From Brachypterus glaber (lineage: Eukaryota; Arthropoda; Insecta; Coleoptera; Kateretidae), in the NCBI GenBank assembly GCA_958510825.1, contig CAUEHQ010000001.1:62001-126000 (forward strand): a stretch of DNA of 64,000 nt, in the 5' to 3' direction. The notes beneath the pieces are model-generated. The model was not told where the DNA came from. It saw only the letters and a list, made by a program, of their open reading frames with translations, and made no database searches. A program made the translations under genes and the position numbers. Below, piece after piece: positions 54,975 through 64,000 of the stretch. The stretch's first letter is position 1; each line of letters starts with the position of its first letter.

Positions 54975-56430
54975 ACTTCGATTTATTAAATTATCGGTTG
55001 TTATCCCGATCTTCAAAAAAGGAGAAAAAAAAGATATTTCGAATTATAGGCCTATTGCCTTATTAAGCGTTTTTTCCAAGGTAAGCTAGATGAAGACTTT
55101 TTCGTAGTAGCTGTATTGTTAGATCTTAGTCGTGCGTTTGAGTGTCTAAAAATTGAGTTTATTTTAGAAAAACTAGCTAGTCTCGGGTTTAGAGGTGTTA
55201 TAAATAGATTATTGAAATCCTACTTGTCTAACAGACAATTTTTTGTTAATAATAAAGGTTTTTTTTCCAAAAAATTTAATATAAAAATAGGGGCTGGTCA
55301 AGGCAGTATTCTTGGTCCATTGATCTTCCTTTTATTTTGTGATCATATAGATATTGGAAGATTAGTTCTATACGCCGATGATACGACCATAATAATATGG
55401 GCAAAAACCATTGGGAAGCTTATATATCTCGTAAATCTGGTACTATCTCAATTTAATAATTGGTGCGAAAAAAATTGTTTAGTAATAAATTGTCAAAAAA
55501 CTCAAATAATTAATTTTAGCAAAAAAAATGGTAAAAGTATTGAAAATGTAAATTTTTCAATGAACAACCACACCATACAATGCGATCCCGATGTTAAATT
55601 TTTGGGAACGGTATTAGACAGCCAACTTGATTGGTCCCCACATATTGAGGCAGTTTGCTCTAAATTAAATAAAGCTTATTTTGCTATACGTAGTTTAAAA
55701 AGTTGTCTAACAAAAGAATCACTTATAAATATTTATTATTCGCTGGTGTACAGTGCCATCAGCTACAACATCATCTGCTGGGGTCATTCATCACATATGC
55801 AGAGAGTTTTTATAAGTCAAAAAAGAATTTTGCGCATAATTTTTGGTCTCAGCTATAGGGACTCCTGTCGGGACATCTATAAGACAGAAAAACTTCTCAC
55901 AGTCCGGGAATTTATCTGTACAAATTGTTGACCTACATGTATTTAAATAATAGTAAATTTATAAAAAAAAGTGATGTTCACAATCACAACACGCGGAACC
56001 AATGTGATATATACTTGAAGAAACACAAATCCGCAACATTTGAAAAATCTCCACATTACTGTGGCAGTGAATATTATAAGTGCTTACCGCAAAACATAAA
56101 AAGTAGTCGGTCCTTAAATAAATTTAAAAGTCAATTAAAATTGTTTTTACTGGATAAATGTTTTTATGAAACGCGTGAAATAAAAAATGCGTAAATTATT
56201 TTTAATGTGTTAAAATTCTTGTACATTAGTTGTATATTTTATTTTGTGATTTCTTGTTTTTATGTGTCCGCATATGCGACATTTTTTAACCAATCTTGTA
56301 TTGTATTTTTTTATGCTACTATTTATACTTATCTTTCGACTTGTCCTACAATTTCATTGTAAATTTTTTTGGATTAATAAATAATATTCTATTCTATTCT
56401 AATATTCTATTCTATTCTATTTAAAATACT
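54975..56430 (+). pseudogene. Jockey/CR1-like RT with internal deletion and pentanucleotide tail
   Basis: Starts at LSVVIPIFKKGEKKDISNYR and IALLSVFSK, then jumps near 55085 to DEDFFVVAVLLDLSRAFECL; the NQFGFR block between them is deleted. From 55116 a 271-codon frame is open, with GQGSILGPLIFLLF, VLYADDTTIII (Asp pair intact), VKFLGTVLDSQLDWSPHI and NIICWGHSSHMQRV. A frameshift near 55930 leads to the C-terminal NHNTRNQCDIYLKK and LKLFLLDKCFYETRE, ending at 56192-56194. The tail is (TATTC)n at about 56380-56425. 5'-truncated; not functional. Confidence 0.9.
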
Positions 56431-56449
56431 TTTTAATTGTATACTAAAA

Positions 56450-56575
56450 CAATATTGTAATTAACATACTATTGTAGACAAAACACAGGTGAAAACCTAG
56501 GTGTCTTAGATCACAATTGTAATTTTAATTGTATATTTAATAATAAATAAATAAATAATAAAATAATAAAATATT
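56450..56575 (+). repeat. 3' tail of another non-LTR element
   Basis: ACAGGTGAAAACCTAGGTGT followed by an AATAAATAAATAATAAAA-type tail. Only the end remains. Confidence 0.5.
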
Positions 56576-56579
56576 CGAA

Positions 56580-56870
56580 CTCAGCGTCTTTTGGGCGGGG
56601 GAGGGGGAAATTTAAAATTAATTAAAAATTAACATATTTTTGTGTGTTTGTCCCAAGTTTTAGTGAAAACTTATGTCGTAGAGTATTATTTCTTTTAGTT
56701 TTTATTTATAGGATACAAAAGTCTAGGCGCCTGGTGGGCAGGGGAGGGGAAAATGCAAAATTAATTAAAAATTAACATATTTTTTCTAGTGGGAACTTTA
56801 ATGAAAACTTATGTTGTGGGGTCTCCTTCTTTTAAGTTTTTTTTTTGTGTAGAATTCAAAATTTTGGTGG
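56580..56870. repeat. two tandem ~145-bp units
   Basis: GGGCxGGGGAGGGG, AATTAATTAAAAATTAACAT and GAAAACTTATGT occur twice, about 145 bp apart. Confidence 0.8.
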
Positions 56871-57489
56871 GCAATTAAAACTCCGAGCCTGCAGGCCTGG
56901 TATACTGCCTACCATGGTAGGCGGCGGATGGGATATGTTGTGTTTTCTGTTAAATTTAATGATTTTTTTGTAAAATTTTGCGGTTTTTTAGATTTAAGAC
57001 CTTTACGTGACATAGTTGAGAATTTCAATGTGAATTACGAAAAATTTTTGATGAATTGAAAAAAGAGTATGTGGGGTGAGATAGGATCGAGAACTCCTAA
57101 AGGTTCAGTGCTCATGTGGAATCTCAAAGTGTGCCGCCATGCGGTTGTACTTCGAAAGGCCTTCCCTGCACGGAAATGTGTAAGTGTTCTGCAGAGGAAA
57201 TGTTGAGAATTCTTCTGCAGAAGATGATTTTGGCTCACTTGAGGGAGCTTCTTAGATGAGGATTTTGATCATTAAACAGATTTTGATGAATTTGATGACT
57301 TAATGACTTTTATAAAATATATTTCTTTAACAAAAAGCAAAAAAGAATATTGATTTTTTGATTCTATATGATAAACTAAAATAATATACCTCACACTATA
57401 ATTTTTAATAAATTTCTAACAAAACACAAAAAATATATTTCCCCTCCCCCTCCAACCAGTGTAAGAAGGTTTACCACTAATTTTATATT
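56871..57489. other. no recognisable gene
   Basis: A less AT-rich stretch at 57050-57250 contains the 67-residue minus-strand frame 57035-57238, which I do not recognise. It could be an exon or TE remnant; no splice or homology support. Confidence 0.4.
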
Positions 57490-57645
57490 ATGATTTTAAT
57501 GTAATATCCTCTCAATATACCCTCAATGTCACATGTCCCGGGACATTAAGTCCTGAGGATATACTGTCCGTATATCCCAAGGATGTGCTTCGTATATCCC
57601 AGGGACATCCCGAGGGGATATCCCGTGGATTTCCAAGGTGCAAGC
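57490..57645. repeat. GATATCC-rich repeat segment, third copy
   Basis: Similar to 40970-41155 and 42185-42345, including CATGTCCCGGGACAT and TATCCCAGGGACATCCC. The GTGCAAGCTGC and TTTCACAAAAAAA that follow also occur in the MITE at 41162-41374, suggesting a larger shared element. Confidence 0.65.
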
Positions 57646-57959
57646 TGCCAATTGCAATATTTCACAAAAAAATACTGCTGCCAACAAAATAATACTTTTC
57701 CCTATGGGCCTAGGTTCATTAAAATCAAAAATAAAAAAAAATTAAAAAAAATATTAAAAAAAAATAAAAATTTTTTTTTTCAAAAAAGTTTTTTCGTAAA
57801 ACGAAAAATATATTGAAAAAAATATTTAAAAAAAATTGTTTTCATCCCATTTTAGGCCCTTACTCCAACCCGATTTTTACGAAAAAAATCCCAGCCTAGA
57901 ACTTTGGATAATCAACATGTAGTCCAAAAAGTCTTTAGCCCGAAGCGTTTGGACTTGAG

Positions 57960-58451
57960 TTATCGCCACTGATTTTCATATAATGACATTAAATGTAAAT
58001 TTTTATACTCAAAGAATACGATTTATTTAATAATATTTAAATATTGAAATTTATCAATGGGGTAAACTATTATTTATATCCTCTGCAAAACTGGAGTGAT
58101 TTGGGCAAAGTATAGATTTTCCCATAAATGCATGGCATTTTGTGGAGATATTGATTTTCAGGATTTAACCCGAGATTTGGCCGTTTAGATTGTACAATGG
58201 AAAATAGTAACTAAAATTGATTTTACTATAAAAATTTTTGAAAAACATCACTAACCCAACATTGGCTTTTATAAGTAGCTTGACAAGAGTAAATTTTAGT
58301 TATTTTACATAGTGCAAAATAAATTAATATGGAGACTTTTATTTTGTTAAATAATAAAAATTAACTTTTTAATCCCATTTTTAATGAAACAAGTAGGTAG
58401 ACATAATTAATAATACAATGTACCTTATTAATAAGATTACAATAAAATTAT

Positions 58452-58487
<36 letters not shown>

Positions 58488-58605
58488 TGCCAATTTTTCG
58501 TGTTCCCTACAGTATTTTCTTTCCTTCAAGTTTGTATTTCCTACATAACTGTTTTCTTCATGAATATTTTCAAAAATCTTGCTTTGTTAAATTAAATAAT
58601 TATAA
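57960..58605. repeat. internal fragment of the 4.45-kb element, inverted, lacking the MITE
   Basis: 58440 down to 57960 matches 52955-53400, and 58600 down to 58485 matches 50735-50860. It joins them without the 2-kb MITE complex found at 50878-52953. An (AAT)n microsatellite lies at 58455-58484. The plus-strand frame at 58418-58612 is simple-repeat sequence. Confidence 0.85.
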
Positions 58606-59232
58606 ATCTTAAAAATAGTAAAGCTAAAAATATCTATGGTCTGTCTGTCCCCATTCTTAAAGAGAATGTAGATATTTTAACTACACCAATTACAAAGTTA
58701 ATAAATGATTGTTTTCGACAAGGAACTTTTCCAGACTCTCTAAAGGTTGCCAAAGTGATTCCTCTTCATAAAAAAGGTAACAGAGAAGATGTCTCGAACT
58801 ATTGTCCCATTTCACTGCTACCTGTAATCTTCAAAGTTTTTGAAAAAGCTTTATATAAACAAATTACTAATTATTAAAAAAAAAAAACAATTTGTTTTCC
58901 TCGAGACAATTTGGTTTTAGGAAAAATAAAAATACTATAAATGCTATTATCAAATTAATCACTCAGACCTTGGAATGTTTTGAAGAGAATGAGTATGTTC
59001 TGTCTCCGCTTTTGGACCTGACAAAGGCATTTGACTGTGTTGACCACCCCAGCCTTTTAAAAAAACTCTGTGTGTATGGATTTAGTGACATATCCTTAAA
59101 ATTAGTAGAATCATATCTCTCTAATAGATTCCAGTTTGTAGAAGTAAATGGAAAGCTTTTTAAAGAAAAAATACTAAACATTGGCGTCCCACAAGGGTCA
59201 ATATTGGGCCCAATATTTTTTCTAATTTATGG
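58606..59232 (+). pseudogene. non-LTR RT gene interrupted by a younger element
   Basis: The frame reads LKENVDILTTPITKLINDCF, VIPLHKKGNREDVSNYCP and ISLLPVIFKVFEK, then (after a stop/A-run near 58875) SRQFGFRKNKNTINAI, PLLDLTKAFDCVDHPSLL and [16 protein letters not shown]. Coding similarity ends abruptly at 59232 where the next element begins, before the YADD motif. Its 5' part is also missing. Confidence 0.88.
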
Positions 59233-59466
59233 GTTATGTTGGGCGCGCAGGCCGTGCGACAGTTATCATCTCCCGCTAAAAACTTCCAAAATTTTTGTTT
59301 AAAACCGAGCAATTTTAAGTGAAATAGCTAATATTAAGTGTTACTCAAGCCTCTATCAAGAGATCAACGAATCTACATCCGGGGTGAGTCCACAGATTGA
59401 CTTTTTTTGGCTTAAACTACAAAAATTCTAGCACGCTTTTACACCCACACCGCTTGCATAGCTTAA

Positions 59467-61137
59467 ATGTCCTTAGCATCAGGGGGGGGCAAAAAGCCCC
59501 CCCGCGAACCTCCTCCTACTCCCGCTATTGAACTCCTTCCTGCAACATTCAGAACATACAAAAAACTACATTCTAATGACCCCAACATTTCTGAAGATGA
59601 ATTACACCAACTTAGTCAAGAGATCGATTCTAAACTCAACAACGAACTTAAAAAACCGGTAGACAAACAAGATGCCAGACGAGTTACTATGATAAAAAGA
59701 ATTTCGGTATTGATAGACACTTACACTAAAAACAAAATGGATGCAGATCATCCCCCAGCTAACGACAAACCTCAAGAGCCCCAACAAGTCCAACCAGGCG
59801 AACAACCCCAACAAAATAACAATATAGAACAAGAAAGACCAAAAACCTACTATAATGTACAATTAAGAAACCAAAAAGGACCTTTTACCGTTATCATTGA
59901 AGGCAAAAGCAATATTTCAGCAGCCCATTGCATGAACATAGCAAGAGACCTAAAATCCAAAAACGTCGTAGGCTTCAACAAAATAGTTAATAAAGGTTTC
60001 AATAGAGTAGGCATCGATTTCAGCACTGCAAAACAAGCTAACGATTTTATCGACCGCAAAGACCTAGGTGAATGGAAAGTATACATTCCAATGAATCTAA
60101 TAACCTGCAAAGGCCTTATAAAAAATGTCCCAGTAAACTTTGATATCGAAGAATTAAAAGAAGCTTCTACAACTGCTGTAATAGTCTCCGTCAGAAGAAT
60201 AACAATCCCAAAAAAAGATCAAAAAGGCACCCTAATAAAAGACAATGAGGGAAAAAATATCTATGTTCCTTCCCAAATGGTAGTAGTCACCTTTGAAGGC
60301 AAGGTCCATCCTGTGGAAATAGTCTACAATTACTATCCTATACCTGTACAAGTATATATACCAAATGTTACCCAATGTTTCTCATGTTTGAGATATGGCC
60401 ACTCCTCAAAAATATGCAGAAGCAAACCCAGATGCAAGGCCTGTGGCAGTGAAAAACATCTAAAACACATAGCAAAATGCACAAAACTATGTTGCATTTC
60501 CTGTGGTAAAACACATGAAGCAACCAGCAAATCATGCGAAGAATTCACCAGACAGAAAAACATCAATGATTTTATGGCCAGAAACCAAACATCTTTCCAT
60601 GAAGCCGAACAAAGGTTTCCAAAAATAAGGAAGGTCCTACCCCCACCAGAAGTCAACAGTCTGACAAGATTCCCTTCTCTAAACCGCCACAGACATGAAC
60701 TACATCTAAACCTATCACAACCATCTACATCACAAACAGAAACCTACAGCCAGATTACACAAATGCCAAAAAGAAAACGAATCAAAACTCCAACAAAAAA
60801 TTTGGGATATGACAAACTAGCCCACAACAGCCAGATTATTTCAACTTCTCCAAGATTGGGAAACAGTGGTACTTCAGTCCTGGGACACCCAGGTAACCTC
60901 AGTCTCCCATCCTCTCCCACCATTTTAAAAGGACCCGCAGCCCAAAAAATCATGGACCTACTCTCACAAGAAGTAGCTACCACTGAGGAGTCACTTCCTG
61001 TGCTTCTCAGTGATGTTGCTCTGATTTTTAAAAAAATTCTGAACACATCCACTCAATCTAACCCCACCCCTCCCACTCTTCATTCCAATCAAATAATAAA
61101 CATAGATACTAGTCCCCCCCTATCTCCTCTGTTTTAA
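59467..61137 (+). CDS. ORF1 nucleic-acid-binding (Gag-like) protein of the Jockey/I-like element
   Basis: An intact 556-residue frame. The N-terminal ~140 residues are polar and rich in Pro, Gln and Lys. The centre (about 195-300) resembles the domain preceding zinc knuckles in Jockey-type ORF1 proteins (pattern of PRE_C2HC), with LITCKGLIKNVPVNFDIEEL. Three zinc knuckles follow: CFSCLRYGHSSKIC from residue 304, CKACGSEKHLKHIAKC from 323 and CISCGKTHEATSKSC from 343. The tail is Ser/Thr/Pro-rich. It would bind element RNA as ribonucleoprotein particles. The ATG at 59467 is the first after the 5' UTR. The frame ends at TAA 61135-61137; a T-run of about 27 lies just after. Confidence 0.93.
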   Translation: MSLASGGGKKPPREPPPTPAIELLPATFRTYKKLHSNDPNISEDELHQLSQEIDSKLNNELKKPVDKQDARRVTMIKRISVLIDTYTKNKMDADHPPANDKPQEPQQVQPGEQPQQNNNIEQERPKTYYNVQLRNQKGPFTVIIEGKSNISAAHCMNIARDLKSKNVVGFNKIVNKGFNRVGIDFSTAKQANDFIDRKDLGEWKVYIPMNLITCKGLIKNVPVNFDIEELKEASTTAVIVSVRRITIPKKDQKGTLIKDNEGKNIYVPSQMVVVTFEGKVHPVEIVYNYYPIPVQVYIPNVTQCFSCLRYGHSSKICRSKPRCKACGSEKHLKHIAKCTKLCCISCGKTHEATSKSCEEFTRQKNINDFMARNQTSFHEAEQRFPKIRKVLPPPEVNSLTRFPSLNRHRHELHLNLSQPSTSQTETYSQITQMPKRKRIKTPTKNLGYDKLAHNSQIISTSPRLGNSGTSVLGHPGNLSLPSSPTILKGPAAQKIMDLLSQEVATTEESLPVLLSDVALIFKKILNTSTQSNPTPPTLHSNQIINIDTSPPLSPLF

Positions 61138-61165
61138 AGTTTTTTTTTTTTTTTTTTTTTTTTTA
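61138..61165. repeat. poly-T tract between ORF1 and ORF2
   Basis: About 27 T residues in the intercistronic gap of the young non-LTR element; prone to slippage. Confidence 0.9.
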
Positions 61166-61168
61166 TAA

Positions 61169-64000
61169 GTAGGGGAGAAAAAAAGAAGGAAAAAAGAAAT
61201 TCAGACCGAGGGTCTGAAAATAGCCCATTGGAATATACGCTCAGCAAATGCCAATAAATCCACCCTTATTGAACTAATTAGAAATGAAAACCCAGATATT
61301 ATATTTCTTAATGAAACCTTCCTAAAATCTCAATATAATTTTAAAATATCTGGTTACTCTTCCCTCCGCCAGGATAGACCTGACGGTAGGGGTGGCGTAG
61401 CTATTTTAGCAAAGGCGCATATTAAATACAAAATTATCAACATAACTACAACCAACTGCAACGAAAAATTTCAGATCTTGGGCATAAAAACAAAACAGAT
61501 GTCGATTATAGCTGTATACAACCCTCCTGACCTCCCCCTTCCCATTCAAACACTAAATAATTTGATGCATGAACTAACAGGACCGTATGTGTTTATGGGC
61601 GATTTTAACGCACAAAACCCCATATGGGGTTCTACAATAGGATCCCCTCTTTGCTTTAATAATGGCAACGAACTACACAACCTTATTCGTGACGAAAATT
61701 TAATCATTCTTAACAATGGTGAAGGCACAAGGGTAGTCCCCCCCCCCTTCAGTTAGCGCCCCCGACGTTGTCTTTTCTACAGCAGACATTGCACGAGTAT
61801 CTTTCTTTACAGTTTTATCAGATGCAGGACTCAGTGACCACTTCCCGATCATCGTAGAAATTAACTCCCAAGCTACACCCTCTCCCCTCCCCAAACCCCC
61901 AAACATAAACTATGATTTTAACAAAGCAGATTGGCCCGCATATTCAACACTTTCGGACTCGACTAACTTAGACAACTTCGAGAATTATTCTGCATTCGAA
62001 AAATTTATTAAAAGCGCAGCTGAGATTGCAATCCCCAAAAAAAAAACGTCAAAACGCCAAGTCCCCTACTGCCCCTGGTGGTCTAAAGCCTGTCAGGAAG
62101 CTGTAACTAAAAGAAAAGAGGCCTTTAAAACCCTAAAACAACAATTTGACTTGAACAACTTTCTTCAAGCAAAAAAAACCGCGGCAGAAACCAAAAAAAT
62201 CCTCAACAACGAAAAAAAAGACAGCTTTCGTTCCTTCTGTATGACAGTAAATAGATTCACCCCACTATCCTCAGTTTGGAAGAAAATAAAAAGGTTTTCT
62301 AGAGGTAGAGAACCCCCCAGAAAAGCCCTTCCCCTTAAATCTGTCACCACTGAACTTCTATCCAAGCTATGCCCCCCCAACCCCCACCCTCCCCTCCCGA
62401 ACACAACCTTCAACACGGCCAAATCCGAGCCTTTTAGCATCTCCGAATTCGAATTTGCCTTAAGTGAGAAAGCTGACTCAGCTCCAGGCTTAGATCAGAT
62501 TTCCTACTCCATGTTATCCCACTTACATAAAAGCACAAAAGTAAAATTGTTGGACTTGTTCAATAAAATTTTATCAGGCGAAATATCCACCCCCTCCCAG
62601 TGGCTAGACTACCTTGTGATACCTATTCCAAAACCCAACCGAAACCTTGCCAACCTCTCGGGCTATCGACCCATATCGCTGAGCTCCTGTGTCCTGAAAC
62701 TTTTTGAAACGATAATAAAAAACAGAATAGAACACCAACTAGAAAAAGAAAACACATTGTACCCCCTTCAGTTTGGTTTCAGAAAAGGAAAAAGTATCAT
62801 GGACCCTCTAACTTTAATATCTGCCACTGCCCACAGCGAACTCCAAAAAGGCAACCATACTATCCTTGTTACCCTTGATATTAATTCTGCATTTGACAAC
62901 GTAGACCTTCCCACCCTCTATTCCCTTTTAGCACAAAGCAATGTGCCTAAAGACTTATCAGACATAATAATGGCTTTATACCTTAACCGAAACATCTTCG
63001 TTTCAGACCCAGAGGCCCCCAACGGCAAGATCGGACCAAACATAGCCAACTTAGGCCTACCACAAGGCTCTATTTTAAGCCCTCTCCTCTTTAATATTTT
63101 CACCAACCTCATACACTTGGCCAGCCTTTTAGGTTGCAAAATTATCTTATACGCTGATGATTTGGCACTTCTTTGCTCTGGTCCGGACCTGTTGTTAATT
63201 ATTGACGCTATAAATGCAACTTTAAATAATATTAATGCCTGGCTCTTAGAACACGGCCTTTCAATTTCCCCAGGAAAAAGCTCCGCCATTTTATTTCGAA
63301 AGACAATCAATCACCGCCCCCTCCCCTACATAAAGATAGAAGGTCAAATTATAAACTGGCAAACATCGGTTAAGTACTTAGGGGCTATTTTAGATTATTC
63401 CCTGAGCTGGAAGGAGCACATCGATTTGATGTGCGTAAAAGCTAACAAAAGATTAAACGTCATCCAATCTCTGTGCGGTACGAAGTGGGGCGCAGACACT
63501 AAAACACTTTTAATCCTGTACAAGGCAATGATAAGGCCTTTTCTAGATTTTTGTAGCCCTCTTTTCTTTAGGACCCCCAAGAAATACTTAAAAAAACTCT
63601 CCACAATTCAATTTCAAAGCCTACGAACCATATGTGGATACATGCGCTCTACCCCCACCAACATATTACTTGCAGAGTCCGGAGAACAACCTTTAGCATT
63701 TCGAAGGGAATGGCTCTCCTGTCGCTATATAGGCAAACTTTTTTCTTTAACACACAGCCCAACATTAGCTAAATTAATATCAATTTATGCCGATTATTAT
63801 GATGAAGGTCGCTATTGGAACAATAGATCCCCCCCACCCCTAATTTACGCCCTGGATTTTTTCTTAAATAAATCTCACTCTATATATAAATCTTCCTACA
63901 TCCCCTTTTTTAACACAAATTTAGAAAGTGTAATCTTAAGAAAAACAGTTCATGTTGCTCCCTTAGAAAAAAATGCAAATAATCGACTTTTGTTTTTAAA
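61169..64000 (+). CDS. ORF2 endonuclease-reverse transcriptase, one frameshift in a C-run, partial
   Basis: The APE endonuclease starts at LKIAHWNIRSANANK (about 61214), with IIFLNETFL, GRGGVAILAKA, IAVYNPP, VFMGDFNAQNPIWGS and, after the frameshift, GLSDHFPIIVEI. The frame is open 61169-61756, then breaks in a C10 tract at 61738-61747; nine Cs would restore it. From there it stays open to the window end. The RT shows APGLDQISYSML, NLSGYRPISLSSCVLKLFE, LQFGFRKGKSI, LDINSAFDNVD (motif A), LPQGSILSPLLFNIF and ILYADDLALL (Asp pair), then VKYLGAILDYSLSWKEH. All RT catalytic residues are present. No in-frame ATG precedes the endonuclease, so initiation may depend on readthrough or reinitiation. 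The stop is outside the window. Confidence 0.92.

Larger units (their letters stand above)
59233..64000 (+). mobile_element. near-intact Jockey/I-like non-LTR retrotransposon, 3' end beyond the window
   Basis: Begins around 59230 with a ~235-bp 5' UTR of clearly higher GC, then ORF1 and ORF2 with A/C-rich coding strands unlike the surrounding AT-rich DNA. It contains both ORFs and a probable full 5' end, so it is likely a full-length, young insertion. Confidence 0.92.

Noticed and set aside
57035..57238. 67-residue minus-strand frame in a less AT-rich island
   Set aside because: No recognisable domain, no splice sites chosen with confidence, and no repeat partner in the window; left unassigned.

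Overview
This is eukaryotic DNA and almost certainly from an insect. The only host-gene piece I recognise is the terminal coding exon of an SLC15/POT-type oligopeptide transporter (4094-4525, + strand), preceded by an intron ending in a standard pyrimidine-rich AG acceptor. The sequence is strongly AT-rich and nearly everything else is transposable elements (TEs): Ty3/gypsy, Jockey/CR1-like non-LTR elements, Tc1/mariner, foldback elements and many MITEs. A repeat-expanded insect genome (beetle or hemipteran) would fit; I cannot name the species. No operon, CRISPR array, rRNA or functional tRNA was seen.

Layout. 1-2.9 kb: two broken non-LTR fragments. 2.9-5.1 kb: transporter exon plus two MITEs. 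5.26-9.14 kb: a decayed mariner-like element whose left inverted repeat is split by a 3.1-kb foldback element, itself carrying a ~108-bp tandem array and two further MITEs. 9.8-10.6 kb: another element with terminal inverted repeats (TIRs). 10,841-21,016: a complete, apparently intact Ty3/gypsy retrotransposon with unusually long 2,116-bp LTRs that differ at one base by eye, flanked by ATGT duplications. 21.1-25.6 kb: TIR elements enclosing a non-LTR element whose 5' half is inverted relative to its 3' half. 25.8-32.8 kb: two antisense reverse-transcriptase (RT) pseudogenes, a SINE-like sequence and a second foldback. 33.4-34.7 kb: a dead Tc1 element. 34.9-49 kb: nested inverted-repeat elements, including a 5.3-kb inverted structure. 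49.3-53.8 kb: a 4.45-kb TIR element containing two MITE copies that were hit by three different TA-inserting elements. 54-59.2 kb: non-LTR fragments and tandem repeats. 59.23-64 kb: a nearly intact two-ORF Jockey/I-like element, inserted into an older RT gene and running off the window.

The elements form readable insertion layers rather than a cooperating gene set. The Gypsy element and the last non-LTR element look youngest because their reading frames are open. The Tc1, mariner and other RT copies carry stops, frameshifts or deletions. Several junctions can be checked against empty sites present elsewhere in the same window. TE boundaries are by-eye estimates unless a TSD or a sharp TIR end is cited.
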